Below are positions 1-6,037 of a DNA stretch of 6,283 nucleotides, in pieces. The notes beneath the pieces are model-generated. The model made no database searches. It was not told where the DNA came from and saw nothing but the letters and a program-made list of their open reading frames with translations. The number at the start of each line of letters is the position of its first letter. Within the stretch, counting starts at the first letter, position 1. The translations under genes and the position numbers were made by a program. Location: NCBI GenBank assembly GCA_937951975.1, contig CALGAJ010000259.1, positions 1 to 6,283 of the forward strand, given 5' to 3'. The DNA is from an uncultured Desulfotignum sp. GTDB lineage: Bacteria; Desulfobacterota; Desulfobacteria; Desulfobacterales; Desulfobacteraceae.

Positions 1-5
1 CGTGA

Positions 6-482
6 TTTTCCAACCGCCGGTATTTCGATGAACTGTTTGAACTGGAATGGGGGCTGTCAAGCCGGAGAAGGACCCCGCTGACCCTGTTGATCTGCGATAT
101 CGATCATTTCAAAAAAGTCAATGACACCTATGGTCATCCGGCAGGGGATGAATACCTCAAGCTTATCAGCCGGCTTATTCAAGAGGTGTTCCAGCGGGAA
201 ACCGATGTGGTGGCCCGGTACGGGGGCGAGGAGTTTGTCGTGCTTCTGCCGGATCGGGATGCCGAGCACGCCCATGACCTGGCCCGGCGACTGGGAGAAA
301 AAATTGAGAACGCCGGGCTGGAATATAACGGGCAGAAAATTAAAACCACCATCAGTCAGGGGGTGACCTCCTGCATTCCGAAACCGGACATGGACCGGGA
401 TGTGCTTCTGACCCGGGCCGACAACGCTTTGTACGAAGCCAAAAATACCGGCCGGAATAAAATCATTGTGGACATGCAGTAA
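6..482 (+). CDS. Diguanylate cyclase (GGDEF domain), 5'-incomplete and apparently frame-disrupted
   Basis: C-terminal catalytic domain of a diguanylate cyclase, which makes c-di-GMP from two GTP. The frame is open from position 6 and begins FSNRRYFDELF, the conserved N-terminal helix of GGDEF domains; CDIDHFKKVND (metal and substrate binding) follows at about 90-122. The active-site signature is GGEEF at 222-236. An RETD at 195-206 lies exactly five residues before it, the spacing of the product-inhibition I-site (RxxD), so the enzyme should be active and feedback-inhibited. The domain ends normally near the TAA at 480-482. Upstream, TGA at 3-5 lies in this frame, where family members read LTGLxNRR; the first in-frame start is a TTG at 87, which would delete conserved structure and is unlikely to be real. 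The N-terminal sensor or receiver part lies outside the window. The gene converges on the ABC gene, 30 bases away. The domain is certain; whether the gene is intact is not. Confidence 0.9.
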   Translation, partial: FSNRRYFDELFELEWGLSSRRRTPLTLLICDIDHFKKVNDTYGHPAGDEYLKLISRLIQEVFQRETDVVARYGGEEFVVLLPDRDAEHAHDLARRLGEKIENAGLEYNGQKIKTTISQGVTSCIPKPDMDRDVLLTRADNALYEAKNTGRNKIIVDMQ

Positions 483-512
483 AACAAAATGCCCGCAGAA
501 ACCGGAAAGCAG

Positions 513-1913
513 TCATTGGGCCGGTAGTACCGTTCTGATGCGCTGCACAAAAAAATCTCTGCACTCATCCTCCCGGTGGCTCACATAAAGAATGGTGCTC
601 AGGCCGTCTTTGGCCACCTCCGCCAGAAAATCCAGCACCGCATGCCGGTTGGGCGTGTCCAGTCCCTGGGTAGGTTCGTCTAAAATCAGCAGTTGCGGCC
701 CTTTGATCAGGGCCCGGGCGATGAGGACCAGGCGCTGGTCCGCAAAGCTTAAATCCCTGAAAGGCACAAGGCCCATCGATGCCATGTTGAGCCGGTCCAG
801 CCAGGTCATGGCCCTTTTTTTCTGAAGCTTGGTCACCGGATGGTACAGGCCGATGGAATCAAACAGCCCGGAAAGAATACAGGTCAGCACGCTGCCCGGC
901 ACCCGGAAGTTGCGGTGCAGGTCCGGGCTGACAATGCCCATGTGCTGCTTGATGTCCCAGATGGACTCTCCTGTGCCCCGGCGGATGCCGAACAGGGTCA
1001 GGTCACAGGTATAGCAGGCCGGATGGTCTCCCGTGATCACCTGAAGCAGGGTGGATTTTCCCGTGCCGTTGGGGCCGGTGATCAGGGTGTGGTCCCCCTG
1101 GTCCACGGCCAGGTTCAGATCCGTGAATACGGCCTTTCCCCCATATCCGGCGGTGCAGCGGTGAAGCCGGATCAGGTTCTTTTTTCCATACGTGTCTGTC
1201 CCTGTCTGTGCCACTGGGGAAAAATCCTCAACCTTGGCCTGGAAATCCGGCCGAAAGGTCAAGGCCATAAGGGATGCCGGCACCCGGTCCGCCGGACCCT
1301 GGTAAACCAGTTTGCCGTCGGCCACAACGCCCAGATGGGTGGTCCATGACGGGATGTCCGCCCGGTTGTAGACAAAGATCAGGATCTGGATCCCTCTGGA
1401 AAATAACTGGAACATGGCCCTGTCCAGTTCCTGGCAGCTGTCCGGGTCTAGGCCGTCGAACGGGGCCTGGATCACCAGGCAGTCGGTCCCTTTTGTGATG
1501 GGGGCCAGCAGCAGCAGTTTCCGGGTCTGGCCCGTGGACAGCTGGCGATACCCTTTGTCCAGACTGTCTGTCATGCTTAAGGCTTTAATCAGATCGGCAT
1601 GCGTTTCGATATTTTCCAGAAACTCCCGGGCCGGGGTGCCGGGATCCAGCCGGTCCAGAAAATCGGTCTCATCTTTTTTCAACTCGGATTCATACACGGC
1701 CTGCTGGTCCTTGAAGGACACCACGCCTGGCTGATCCGGCAGTGACCGTTTTGCCACCCAGCCATTGATCTGCCTGCCGGACACCAGGTCAAACAGATCA
1801 TCGATGCCGGACCGGTTGGTTCCCAGAAGGGTCCAGGCCTGGCCGGGCAGGGCCTGGAACTGTTCAATCGTCACATGGTCTGTTTGTGCCTGGATAATTT
1901 TCATGGCGGCCAT
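513..1913 (-). CDS. modF: ModF-family tandem ABC ATPase with degenerate first NBD
   Basis: Protein of 466 residues (E. coli ModF is about 490) with two ABC nucleotide-binding domains and no membrane segment, so a cytosolic ATPase. Numbering from the ATG at 1911-1913: NBD1 has a degraded Walker A (GTNRSGID, 31-38), an intact signature LSTGQ (125-129) and a degraded Walker B (VIQAPFDGLD, from 147). NBD2 has an intact Walker A GPNGTGKST (280-288), an altered signature LSFADQ (388-393), an intact Walker B LLILDEP (408-414) and the H-loop His in VSH (444-446). The stretches GDHPxxYxxDLTLFG, GESIWDIKxH and ILSGLFDSIGLY are hallmarks of ModF. ModF genes often sit near molybdate uptake genes, but the role of ModF is unproven and no mod genes are seen here. 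The frame stays open to 2144, but the extra 77 residues resemble no ABC domain and cover the structured element at 1983-2065. ATG at 1902-1904 is an equally plausible start; neither has a clear Shine-Dalgarno sequence. Confidence 0.85.
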   Translation of the reverse strand: MAAMKIIQAQTDHVTIEQFQALPGQAWTLLGTNRSGIDDLFDLVSGRQINGWVAKRSLPDQPGVVSFKDQQAVYESELKKDETDFLDRLDPGTPAREFLENIETHADLIKALSMTDSLDKGYRQLSTGQTRKLLLLAPITKGTDCLVIQAPFDGLDPDSCQELDRAMFQLFSRGIQILIFVYNRADIPSWTTHLGVVADGKLVYQGPADRVPASLMALTFRPDFQAKVEDFSPVAQTGTDTYGKKNLIRLHRCTAGYGGKAVFTDLNLAVDQGDHTLITGPNGTGKSTLLQVITGDHPACYTCDLTLFGIRRGTGESIWDIKQHMGIVSPDLHRNFRVPGSVLTCILSGLFDSIGLYHPVTKLQKKRAMTWLDRLNMASMGLVPFRDLSFADQRLVLIARALIKGPQLLILDEPTQGLDTPNRHAVLDFLAEVAKDGLSTILYVSHREDECRDFFVQRIRTVLPAQ

Positions 1914-1982
1914 TGAAACAGGAAGCGTGCCGGATGGCAAGGCAAAAGATGGCAAATTTTTGGATTTCAGGCAAGGGTGCCG

Positions 1983-2065
1983 CCCCTGGTGGAAATACCT
2001 TGCTGCCGGCCTGGAATCCACGGAGTGGCTCCGACAGTCCGTCAGCAAGGGACTCCCACCGGGGG
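1983..2065 (+). ncRNA. Candidate structured leader RNA (two-tier stem, class unknown)
   Basis: A long imperfect inverted repeat lies in the divergent gap. Outer arms 1983-1992 (CCCCTGGTGG) and 2056-2065 (CCACCGGGGG) pair over 10 bp. Then comes a symmetric 5x5 internal loop (1993-1997 / 2051-2055), then a perfect 8-bp inner stem CCTTGCTG 1998-2005 / CAGCAAGG 2043-2050. The 37-base apical part can form CGGAG-TGG-CTCCG (2021-2033) or, instead, ACGGA/TCCGT (2020-2024 / 2038-2042). The one non-Watson-Crick position in the outer stem is a U-G wobble in + strand RNA but a C-A mismatch in - strand RNA, which favours transcription toward the nucleotidase gene at 2143. I could not match it to a known riboswitch class. 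The opposite strand contains GGTG..AGTCC and ACTGT blocks reminiscent of cobalamin riboswitches but no B12 box. A regulatory DNA palindrome or dispersed repeat is the main alternative. Confidence 0.4.
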
Positions 2066-2081
2066 CTCCGCTGTACAGAAG

Positions 2082-2125
2082 TTTCCCGGTTTTGCGCCAC
2101 CGGAAGATTTCCAATTTTCCGGGAA
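2082..2125 (+). promoter_or_regulatory. Mutually exclusive hairpins ahead of the nucleotidase start (possible expression platform)
   Basis: Three helices here cannot all coexist. TTCCCGG 2083-2089 can pair with CCGGGAA 2119-2125. CCGGAA 2100-2105 can pair with TTCCGG 2117-2122. CCCGGT 2085-2090 can also pair back with ACCGGG 2058-2063, which is part of the outer stem of the preceding element. Opening or closing that stem would therefore shift the fold close to the start codon at 2143. This is seen as base complementarity only; any switching role is inferred. There is no U-tract, so control at translation is more likely than at termination. Confidence 0.3.
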
Positions 2126-2142
2126 TATGATATGGGTTGATC

Positions 2143-2739
2143 ATGAAACGAATATACGTGGATCTGGATGATGTGATCTCCAGAACAACCGATACTTACA
2201 GCGCGGTCGTTGAACAGGAGTTCGGCAGACAGGTCCGGTTCGAGGATCTGACCTGTTTTGATTTGAAGGTGTCCTTTCAACTGACGGAAAAAGAATACCG
2301 GCATTTTTTCGACCGGATTCACCAGCCGGATATCTTGATGAATTTTGATCCGGTGCCGGGGGCGAAAGAAATGATGGCCCGCTGGGTCGGTGCCGGTCAC
2401 CGGGTGGATATTGTTACAGGCAGGCCCCCCTCCGCCCGGGATGTTTCTCTGGCCTGGCTGGACCGTCAGAGAATCGCTTATACGGAATTCATCATGGTGG
2501 ATAAATACAACCGGTGTGGTGAGGATCACCCCGGGGTAATTTCCAGGGCTCAGCTGACGGCCTGTCCGTATGATCTGGCCGTGGAGGATTCCCTGGACAC
2601 GGCCCTGTTTCTGGCAGAAAAGATGGGGGTTCAGGTCTTCTTGTATGACCGGCCCTGGAATACCCGGCCTGCAGCGCCTTCAGGGGTCATCCGGGTCGCT
2701 TCATGGCAGGATATCGGCGCGCTGCCCTGGTGCCCCTGA
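2143..2739 (+). CDS. HAD-superfamily 5'(3')-deoxyribonucleotidase-like phosphatase (NT5C family)
   Basis: Cytosolic protein of 198 residues, no signal peptide or membrane helix. It carries the four HAD phosphatase motifs in order: motif I VDLDDV with nucleophile Asp7 and acid/base Asp9; motif II Thr92 in IVTGRP; motif III Lys121 in MVDK; motif IV Glu148-Asp149 in LAVEDS. Length, the opening xIYVDLDDVI and the DRPWN near the C terminus (170s) fit the NT5C/PF06941 family, whose characterised members remove phosphate from (deoxy)nucleoside monophosphates; the actual substrate here is unknown. The ATG at 2143 is preceded by a weak GGG (2134-2136); a TTG at 2137 would add two residues. It is divergent from the ABC gene, and a potential structured leader (1983-2125) lies directly upstream. 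The following gap of 165 bases suggests it is transcribed separately from the VWA operon. Confidence 0.85.
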   Translation: MKRIYVDLDDVISRTTDTYSAVVEQEFGRQVRFEDLTCFDLKVSFQLTEKEYRHFFDRIHQPDILMNFDPVPGAKEMMARWVGAGHRVDIVTGRPPSARDVSLAWLDRQRIAYTEFIMVDKYNRCGEDHPGVISRAQLTACPYDLAVEDSLDTALFLAEKMGVQVFLYDRPWNTRPAAPSGVIRVASWQDIGALPWCP

Positions 2740-2765
2740 CCCGCAGTGTTAACGGCGGATGGTTT

Positions 2766-2793
2766 TTTACATCTTTTTTACAATCTGTTTACG
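2766..2793. promoter_or_regulatory. Three TTTAC direct repeats with 11-bp period (candidate OmpR-family operator)
   Basis: TTTACA at 2766-2771, TTTACA at 2777-2782 and TTTACG at 2788-2793 begin exactly 11 bp apart; on the other strand this is GTAAA-N6-GTAAA-N6-GTAAA. OmpR/PhoB-type response regulators bind such head-to-tail repeats about one helical turn apart, and the CpxR box (GTAAA-N5-GTAAA) has a similar core. The site lies about 110-140 bp before an operon encoding a histidine kinase and an OmpR-type regulator, so autoregulation is a reasonable inference. The T-rich context means chance cannot be excluded. No convincing -10/-35 pair was found downstream. Confidence 0.35.
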
Positions 2794-2866
2794 CGTTCAT
2801 GACACACCCGGCCGGGCAGTGATGTAGGCTGGTTTTGAATTCAGGCGGAAGAGGAGGATATCCGGT

Positions 2867-2887
2867 CTGTAAAACACCAACTTACAG
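2867..2887. repeat. Inverted repeat CTGTAA-N9-TTACAG
   Basis: Perfect 6-bp arms at 2867-2872 and 2882-2887 with a 9-base spacer, located 18 bases before the VWA start codon and just upstream of its G-rich ribosome-binding region. As RNA it would be a small, weak hairpin; as DNA it could be a dimeric operator. Its GTAA/TTAC core resembles the upstream direct repeats, in inverted orientation. Confidence 0.35.
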
Positions 2888-2890
2888 CAT

Positions 2891-2899
2891 GGGGGGGAA
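2891..2899 (+). promoter_or_regulatory. G-rich ribosome-binding site of the VWA gene
   Basis: A run of seven G followed by AA ends six bases before the ATG at 2905. It is an unusual Shine-Dalgarno, all G rather than AGGAGG, yet correctly placed and supports this start, which is also the one that gives a complete signal peptide. A textbook AGGAGG at 2852-2857 lies 47 bases upstream without a usable start codon behind it. Confidence 0.5.
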
Positions 2900-2904
2900 C
2901 AATC

Positions 2905-4275
2905 ATGGCAGATGGCATTCAAAACAAGGCAAGAGGCGTGGTGACAATCGCGGGACTGCTGGTCCTGGGGCTGGTTCTGGTGATGGTGGCGGGGATGTCT
3001 CAGGCGGCAGCGGCATCGTCCAAAGTGATCTGCACCGTTGAGACCGACCGGGCCGTCCTGCCGGCGGGCGAATCCCAGGACGGGGTGTTGAAAGTGACGC
3101 TGGATGCCCCGCCGGTCCCGGCCGGTACCCGGCGGCCCGGGGTGAATCTGGCACTGGTCCTGGACCAGTCCGGATCCATGAATGGAACCAAAATGGAACA
3201 GGCAAAGGCCGCTGCCGTTGAGGCGCTCAACCGGCTGGGCCGACAGGACGTGTTCAGTGTGGTGGTGTATGATACCAATGTGCACACCATTGTTCCGGCC
3301 CAGAGTGCCGGGTATGTGGATCGAATCATCCGCACCATTGAAAACATTCAGGCAGGGGGCAATACCGCGTTGTTCGGCGGGGTCAGCCAGGGGGCCGCAG
3401 AGATCCGGAAACATCTGGAAAATGATTTCATCCACCGCATCGTGCTGCTGTCCGACGGCCTGGCCAATGTGGGTCCGCGCATGCCTGAAGATTTAGGCAG
3501 GCTGGGAGCGGCCCTCTTCAAGGAAAACATCGCCGTGACAACAGTGGGGGTGGGCACGGATTACAATGAAGATCTGATGGCCCGGCTGGCCCAGAACAGT
3601 GACGGCAACACCTATTTTGTGGAATCCGGGGTGGACCTGCCCCGGATTTGTGCCGCTGAACTGGGAGATGTCCTCAATGTGGTGGCCACCCAGGTAAATG
3701 TCACCATTACCCTGCCCGATGATGTAACACCCGTTAAGGTCATCGGCCGGGAGGGCAGAATCATGGGACAGCGGATCGAGCTGTTCATGAATCAGCTCTA
3801 TGGGGGTCAGGAGAAGTATGCCCTGGTGGAAGTCGCACTGCCCGCCGCCAGGGAGGGGGATCAATTAAAAATCGCCCAGGCGGAGGTTCATTACCAGGAT
3901 CCATTCAATAATCAACCAGAGGTTTCCCGGGGAACGTCCCATGTTTCTTTCAGTCATGATCCTGTTCAGGTGAAACAGTCGGCCAACCGGGACGTGGTCC
4001 GGGAATACCAGTTGAACCTCAAGGCCCTGGCCCAGGAAAAAGCCATTGAACTGTCAGACGAGGGCAGACAGCCTGAAGCGGTTATGACGCTCAAAGAATC
4101 CGCTGACAAGCTCAAACAGGTCGGCCGTCTTTACGAGGACTCGAAACTGATCAAAGAGGCGGAAGCGGTTGCGGATCAGGCCGATCAGATCGAGGAAAAA
4201 GGGATGAGCAAAAAGAGCCGGAAAATTCTGCGGACCCAGTCGTATCAACAGAAAAACCAGCAGGTTTCACAATAG
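2905..4275 (+). CDS. Exported von Willebrand factor type A (VWA) domain protein with complete MIDAS
   Basis: Protein of 456 residues. Residues 1-37 look like a signal peptide: Lys8/Arg10, a hydrophobic core at about 12-30, then SQAAAA with likely cleavage near Ala36-Ala37, so it should act outside the cytoplasmic membrane; a retained N-terminal anchor is possible. After a short beta-rich segment, a VWA domain spans about 80-260 with all MIDAS metal-site residues: Asp87, Ser89 and Ser91 in DQSGSM, Thr154 in GGNTAL, and Asp184 in LLSDG. Such domains bind protein partners through a divalent cation. Residues 263-350 look like a beta domain, and about 363-435 is charged, Ala/Glu/Lys-rich helix with coiled-coil character. 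No LPXTG, PEP-CTERM or C-terminal membrane anchor is seen. Its TAG stop overlaps the Shine-Dalgarno of the kinase gene, so they are co-transcribed; a role as sensor or ligand partner of that kinase is inferred. Confidence 0.88.
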   Translation: MADGIQNKARGVVTIAGLLVLGLVLVMVAGMSQAAAASSKVICTVETDRAVLPAGESQDGVLKVTLDAPPVPAGTRRPGVNLALVLDQSGSMNGTKMEQAKAAAVEALNRLGRQDVFSVVVYDTNVHTIVPAQSAGYVDRIIRTIENIQAGGNTALFGGVSQGAAEIRKHLENDFIHRIVLLSDGLANVGPRMPEDLGRLGAALFKENIAVTTVGVGTDYNEDLMARLAQNSDGNTYFVESGVDLPRICAAELGDVLNVVATQVNVTITLPDDVTPVKVIGREGRIMGQRIELFMNQLYGGQEKYALVEVALPAAREGDQLKIAQAEVHYQDPFNNQPEVSRGTSHVSFSHDPVQVKQSANRDVVREYQLNLKALAQEKAIELSDEGRQPEAVMTLKESADKLKQVGRLYEDSKLIKEAEAVADQADQIEEKGMSKKSRKILRTQSYQQKNQQVSQ

Positions 4276-4279
4276 GTGA
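4274..4279 (+). promoter_or_regulatory. Kinase Shine-Dalgarno overlapping the VWA stop codon
   Basis: AGGTGA begins inside the TAG stop of the VWA gene and lies nine bases before the ATG at 4289. This decides the kinase start in favour of 4289 over the in-frame ATG at 4301 and suggests translational coupling of the two genes. Confidence 0.55.
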
Positions 4280-4288
4280 AAAAATGAT

Positions 4289-6037
4289 ATGGCAGCAGGT
4301 ATGACACAAAAACGATCCATCTTTTTATTCTGGGTCCTGATCCTGGTACCTGCGCTTTTCATGTCAGGGGCTGCATACCGCCTGCTGTCCCATGAGCAGG
4401 ACCGGATCAGCCGGTCGGCCCGGGAAGCTTTGATGGAGCGTGCCGCTGCCATATCCGAAACCATCCACATGACCGTTGACACCGTGAAGCACAACCTGAT
4501 CCAGTCTCTGATGGCCATCGATCCGGGTATGCTCAACCCAACGCTCCTGGATTGGGAAAAAACCAATCCCCTGGTCAGAAATGTCTTTATTTTTGAACCG
4601 AAAGAGGCCCTGCTTTATCCGGAGAAAGGCATGGCCGCCACACCGGAGCAGCAGCAGTTCATCGCCCGGTTTGATGCCCTGTTTTCAGGCAGAATGACAT
4701 TTGATCACCTGGAAAGGGATGGGGGGCGGGAACCTCCCCGGGGGATGGCGGCCGGCAGAACCGCTGCCAATGTCAGGCAGAGGGATGCCCGCAGGCAGCT
4801 GGTGACCCTGTCCAGGGCGGACCGGAGCCCGGCGGCACGGATTGGGGCCCCGGCCCAAATGGAAACGCTGGAATCAGCGACCAGTCCGGAACAGGGGGTT
4901 ACATCCGGCTGGCTGCCCTGGTTCAGTGAAAACCGGCTGCATGTGCTGGTGTGGGTCCAATCACAGGCCACATCACAGGTCTATGGGCTGGAGGTGGAGC
5001 TGGTGACCCTGCTGTCCCGCCTGGTGGTGGATTTCCCGGCGATGGAAGATGCCGGTTCCGCCATTGTCTTGACCGACGGCAGCGGCAGCGTCATTCACCA
5101 GTCCGGTCAGCTGAAGATCTCCCCGGAAATCCGGCCTCTGTCTCAAGTGGCCGTTTCCCGCCTGCTGCCGCACTGGCACATGGCGATTTACATGGATGAA
5201 GACCGCCCCGGGGGTGCCCGGGGTTTTTTTTACCTGTCACTGATCCTGGTGGGGATCTTTATGGCGGCCATTCTGTCCGGCGGCATTTTGCTGACCCGGA
5301 TGACGCTGGCAAACATGAAAGATGCCCGGCAGAAAACCTCGTTTGTGTCATCCGTGTCCCATGAATTGAAAACGCCACTGACCAGCATTCGGATGTCTGC
5401 GGAACTGCTGCTGTCGGGCCGGGTGTCGGATGAGAAAAAAAAGGACCGATACCTGTCCGTGATAGTGTCGGAAAGCGAGCGGCTGACCCGGCTGATCAAC
5501 AATGTCCTGGATTTTGGAAAACTGGAACAGGGCAGAAAACAATACCGGCTGGCACCGGTGGTGGTGGACCGGTTTTTGACTGAGCTCATCGAGGCCCACC
5601 GGGTCAGGATCACGGCACTGGGGTTGAAGATTCTCACCCGGATCGAGCCGGGCGATTTCAGGATCAGAACGGACCGGGATGCCCTGGAACAGGTGGCGCT
5701 GAACCTGGTGGACAATGTGTTGAAATATGCCGGCACCGGGGATTTCATCAAATTTGTTCTGAAAAGACAGGACAGGGCCGTTCTGCTGACCATCTGCGAT
5801 GACGGCCCGGGAATTCCCAAAGCCCTTCAGGAAAAGGTGTTTGATAAATTTTTCCGGGTGGATAGCTCCCTGACCGCCACCCAGCCCGGGTCCGGTCTGG
5901 GACTGAGCATTTCCCGCCGGATTCTCCGGGATCTTGGCGGGGACCTGTACCTGGAAACCGGAAAAGAAACCGGGTGTTGTTTTACAGCGAGGATAATTGA
6001 TCATGACACAGATAACGATTCTGGTGGCGGAAGATGA
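4289..6037 (+). CDS. Membrane sensor histidine kinase of a two-component system
   Basis: Protein of 582 residues with two membrane helices (about 11-29 and 313-336) enclosing a periplasmic sensor region of some 280 residues that I do not recognise. No HAMP domain is evident; the second helix leads within about 20 residues to the HisKA dimerisation domain with SHELKTPL and phosphoacceptor His358. The ATP-binding domain follows with N-box NLVDNVLKYA (472-481), G1 box DDGPGIP (504-510), F-box KFFRVD (520-525) and G2 box GSGLGLS (534-540), all intact, so an active kinase is expected. Residues about 142-205 are rich in Arg, Ala, Gly and Pro and look like an unordered insert in the sensor. The last 11 codons overlap the response regulator start (6003), which implies coupled translation. 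Context suggests it senses through or with the exported VWA protein encoded just upstream. Confidence 0.92.
   Translation: MAAGMTQKRSIFLFWVLILVPALFMSGAAYRLLSHEQDRISRSAREALMERAAAISETIHMTVDTVKHNLIQSLMAIDPGMLNPTLLDWEKTNPLVRNVFIFEPKEALLYPEKGMAATPEQQQFIARFDALFSGRMTFDHLERDGGREPPRGMAAGRTAANVRQRDARRQLVTLSRADRSPAARIGAPAQMETLESATSPEQGVTSGWLPWFSENRLHVLVWVQSQATSQVYGLEVELVTLLSRLVVDFPAMEDAGSAIVLTDGSGSVIHQSGQLKISPEIRPLSQVAVSRLLPHWHMAIYMDEDRPGGARGFFYLSLILVGIFMAAILSGGILLTRMTLANMKDARQKTSFVSSVSHELKTPLTSIRMSAELLLSGRVSDEKKKDRYLSVIVSESERLTRLINNVLDFGKLEQGRKQYRLAPVVVDRFLTELIEAHRVRITALGLKILTRIEPGDFRIRTDRDALEQVALNLVDNVLKYAGTGDFIKFVLKRQDRAVLLTICDDGPGIPKALQEKVFDKFFRVDSSLTATQPGSGLGLSISRRILRDLGGDLYLETGKETGCCFTARIIDHDTDNDSGGGR

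Noticed and set aside
501..525. Possible bidirectional terminator between the convergent cyclase and ABC genes (ACCGG/CCGGT)
   Set aside because: Five-bp stem with a 15-base loop overlapping the ABC stop codon and no adjacent U-tract on either strand.
840..1349. Long + strand open frame (169 codons) within the ABC gene
   Set aside because: Antisense to NBD2 and its motifs; no recognisable domain and composition typical of a shadow frame.
1970..2110. Cobalamin riboswitch on the - strand (GGTG..AGTCC, GCTGAC, ACTGT and GCCACT blocks)
   Set aside because: The blocks are short, the CCCGC segment and the B12 box are missing, and the required helix around GGTG does not form; kept only as an alternative to test.
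1914..2144. 77-residue N-terminal extension of the ABC protein (frame open up to an ATG at 2144)
   Set aside because: The extension has no ABC-family similarity, overlaps the palindromic element, and would start inside the divergent gene's start codon region. ModF-like sequence begins at MKIIQ.
1864..2529. Long - strand open frame (221 codons) across the nucleotidase gene
   Set aside because: Antisense to a gene with all four HAD motifs; the translation is His/Pro-rich and unlike any domain, a GC-rich shadow frame.
2741..2768. Possible intrinsic terminator after the nucleotidase gene (CCGC/GCGG followed by T6)
   Set aside because: Only 4 bp of stem, a 10-base loop and a 4-base gap before the T-run; too weak to call, and the T-runs are better explained by the phased TTTAC repeats.
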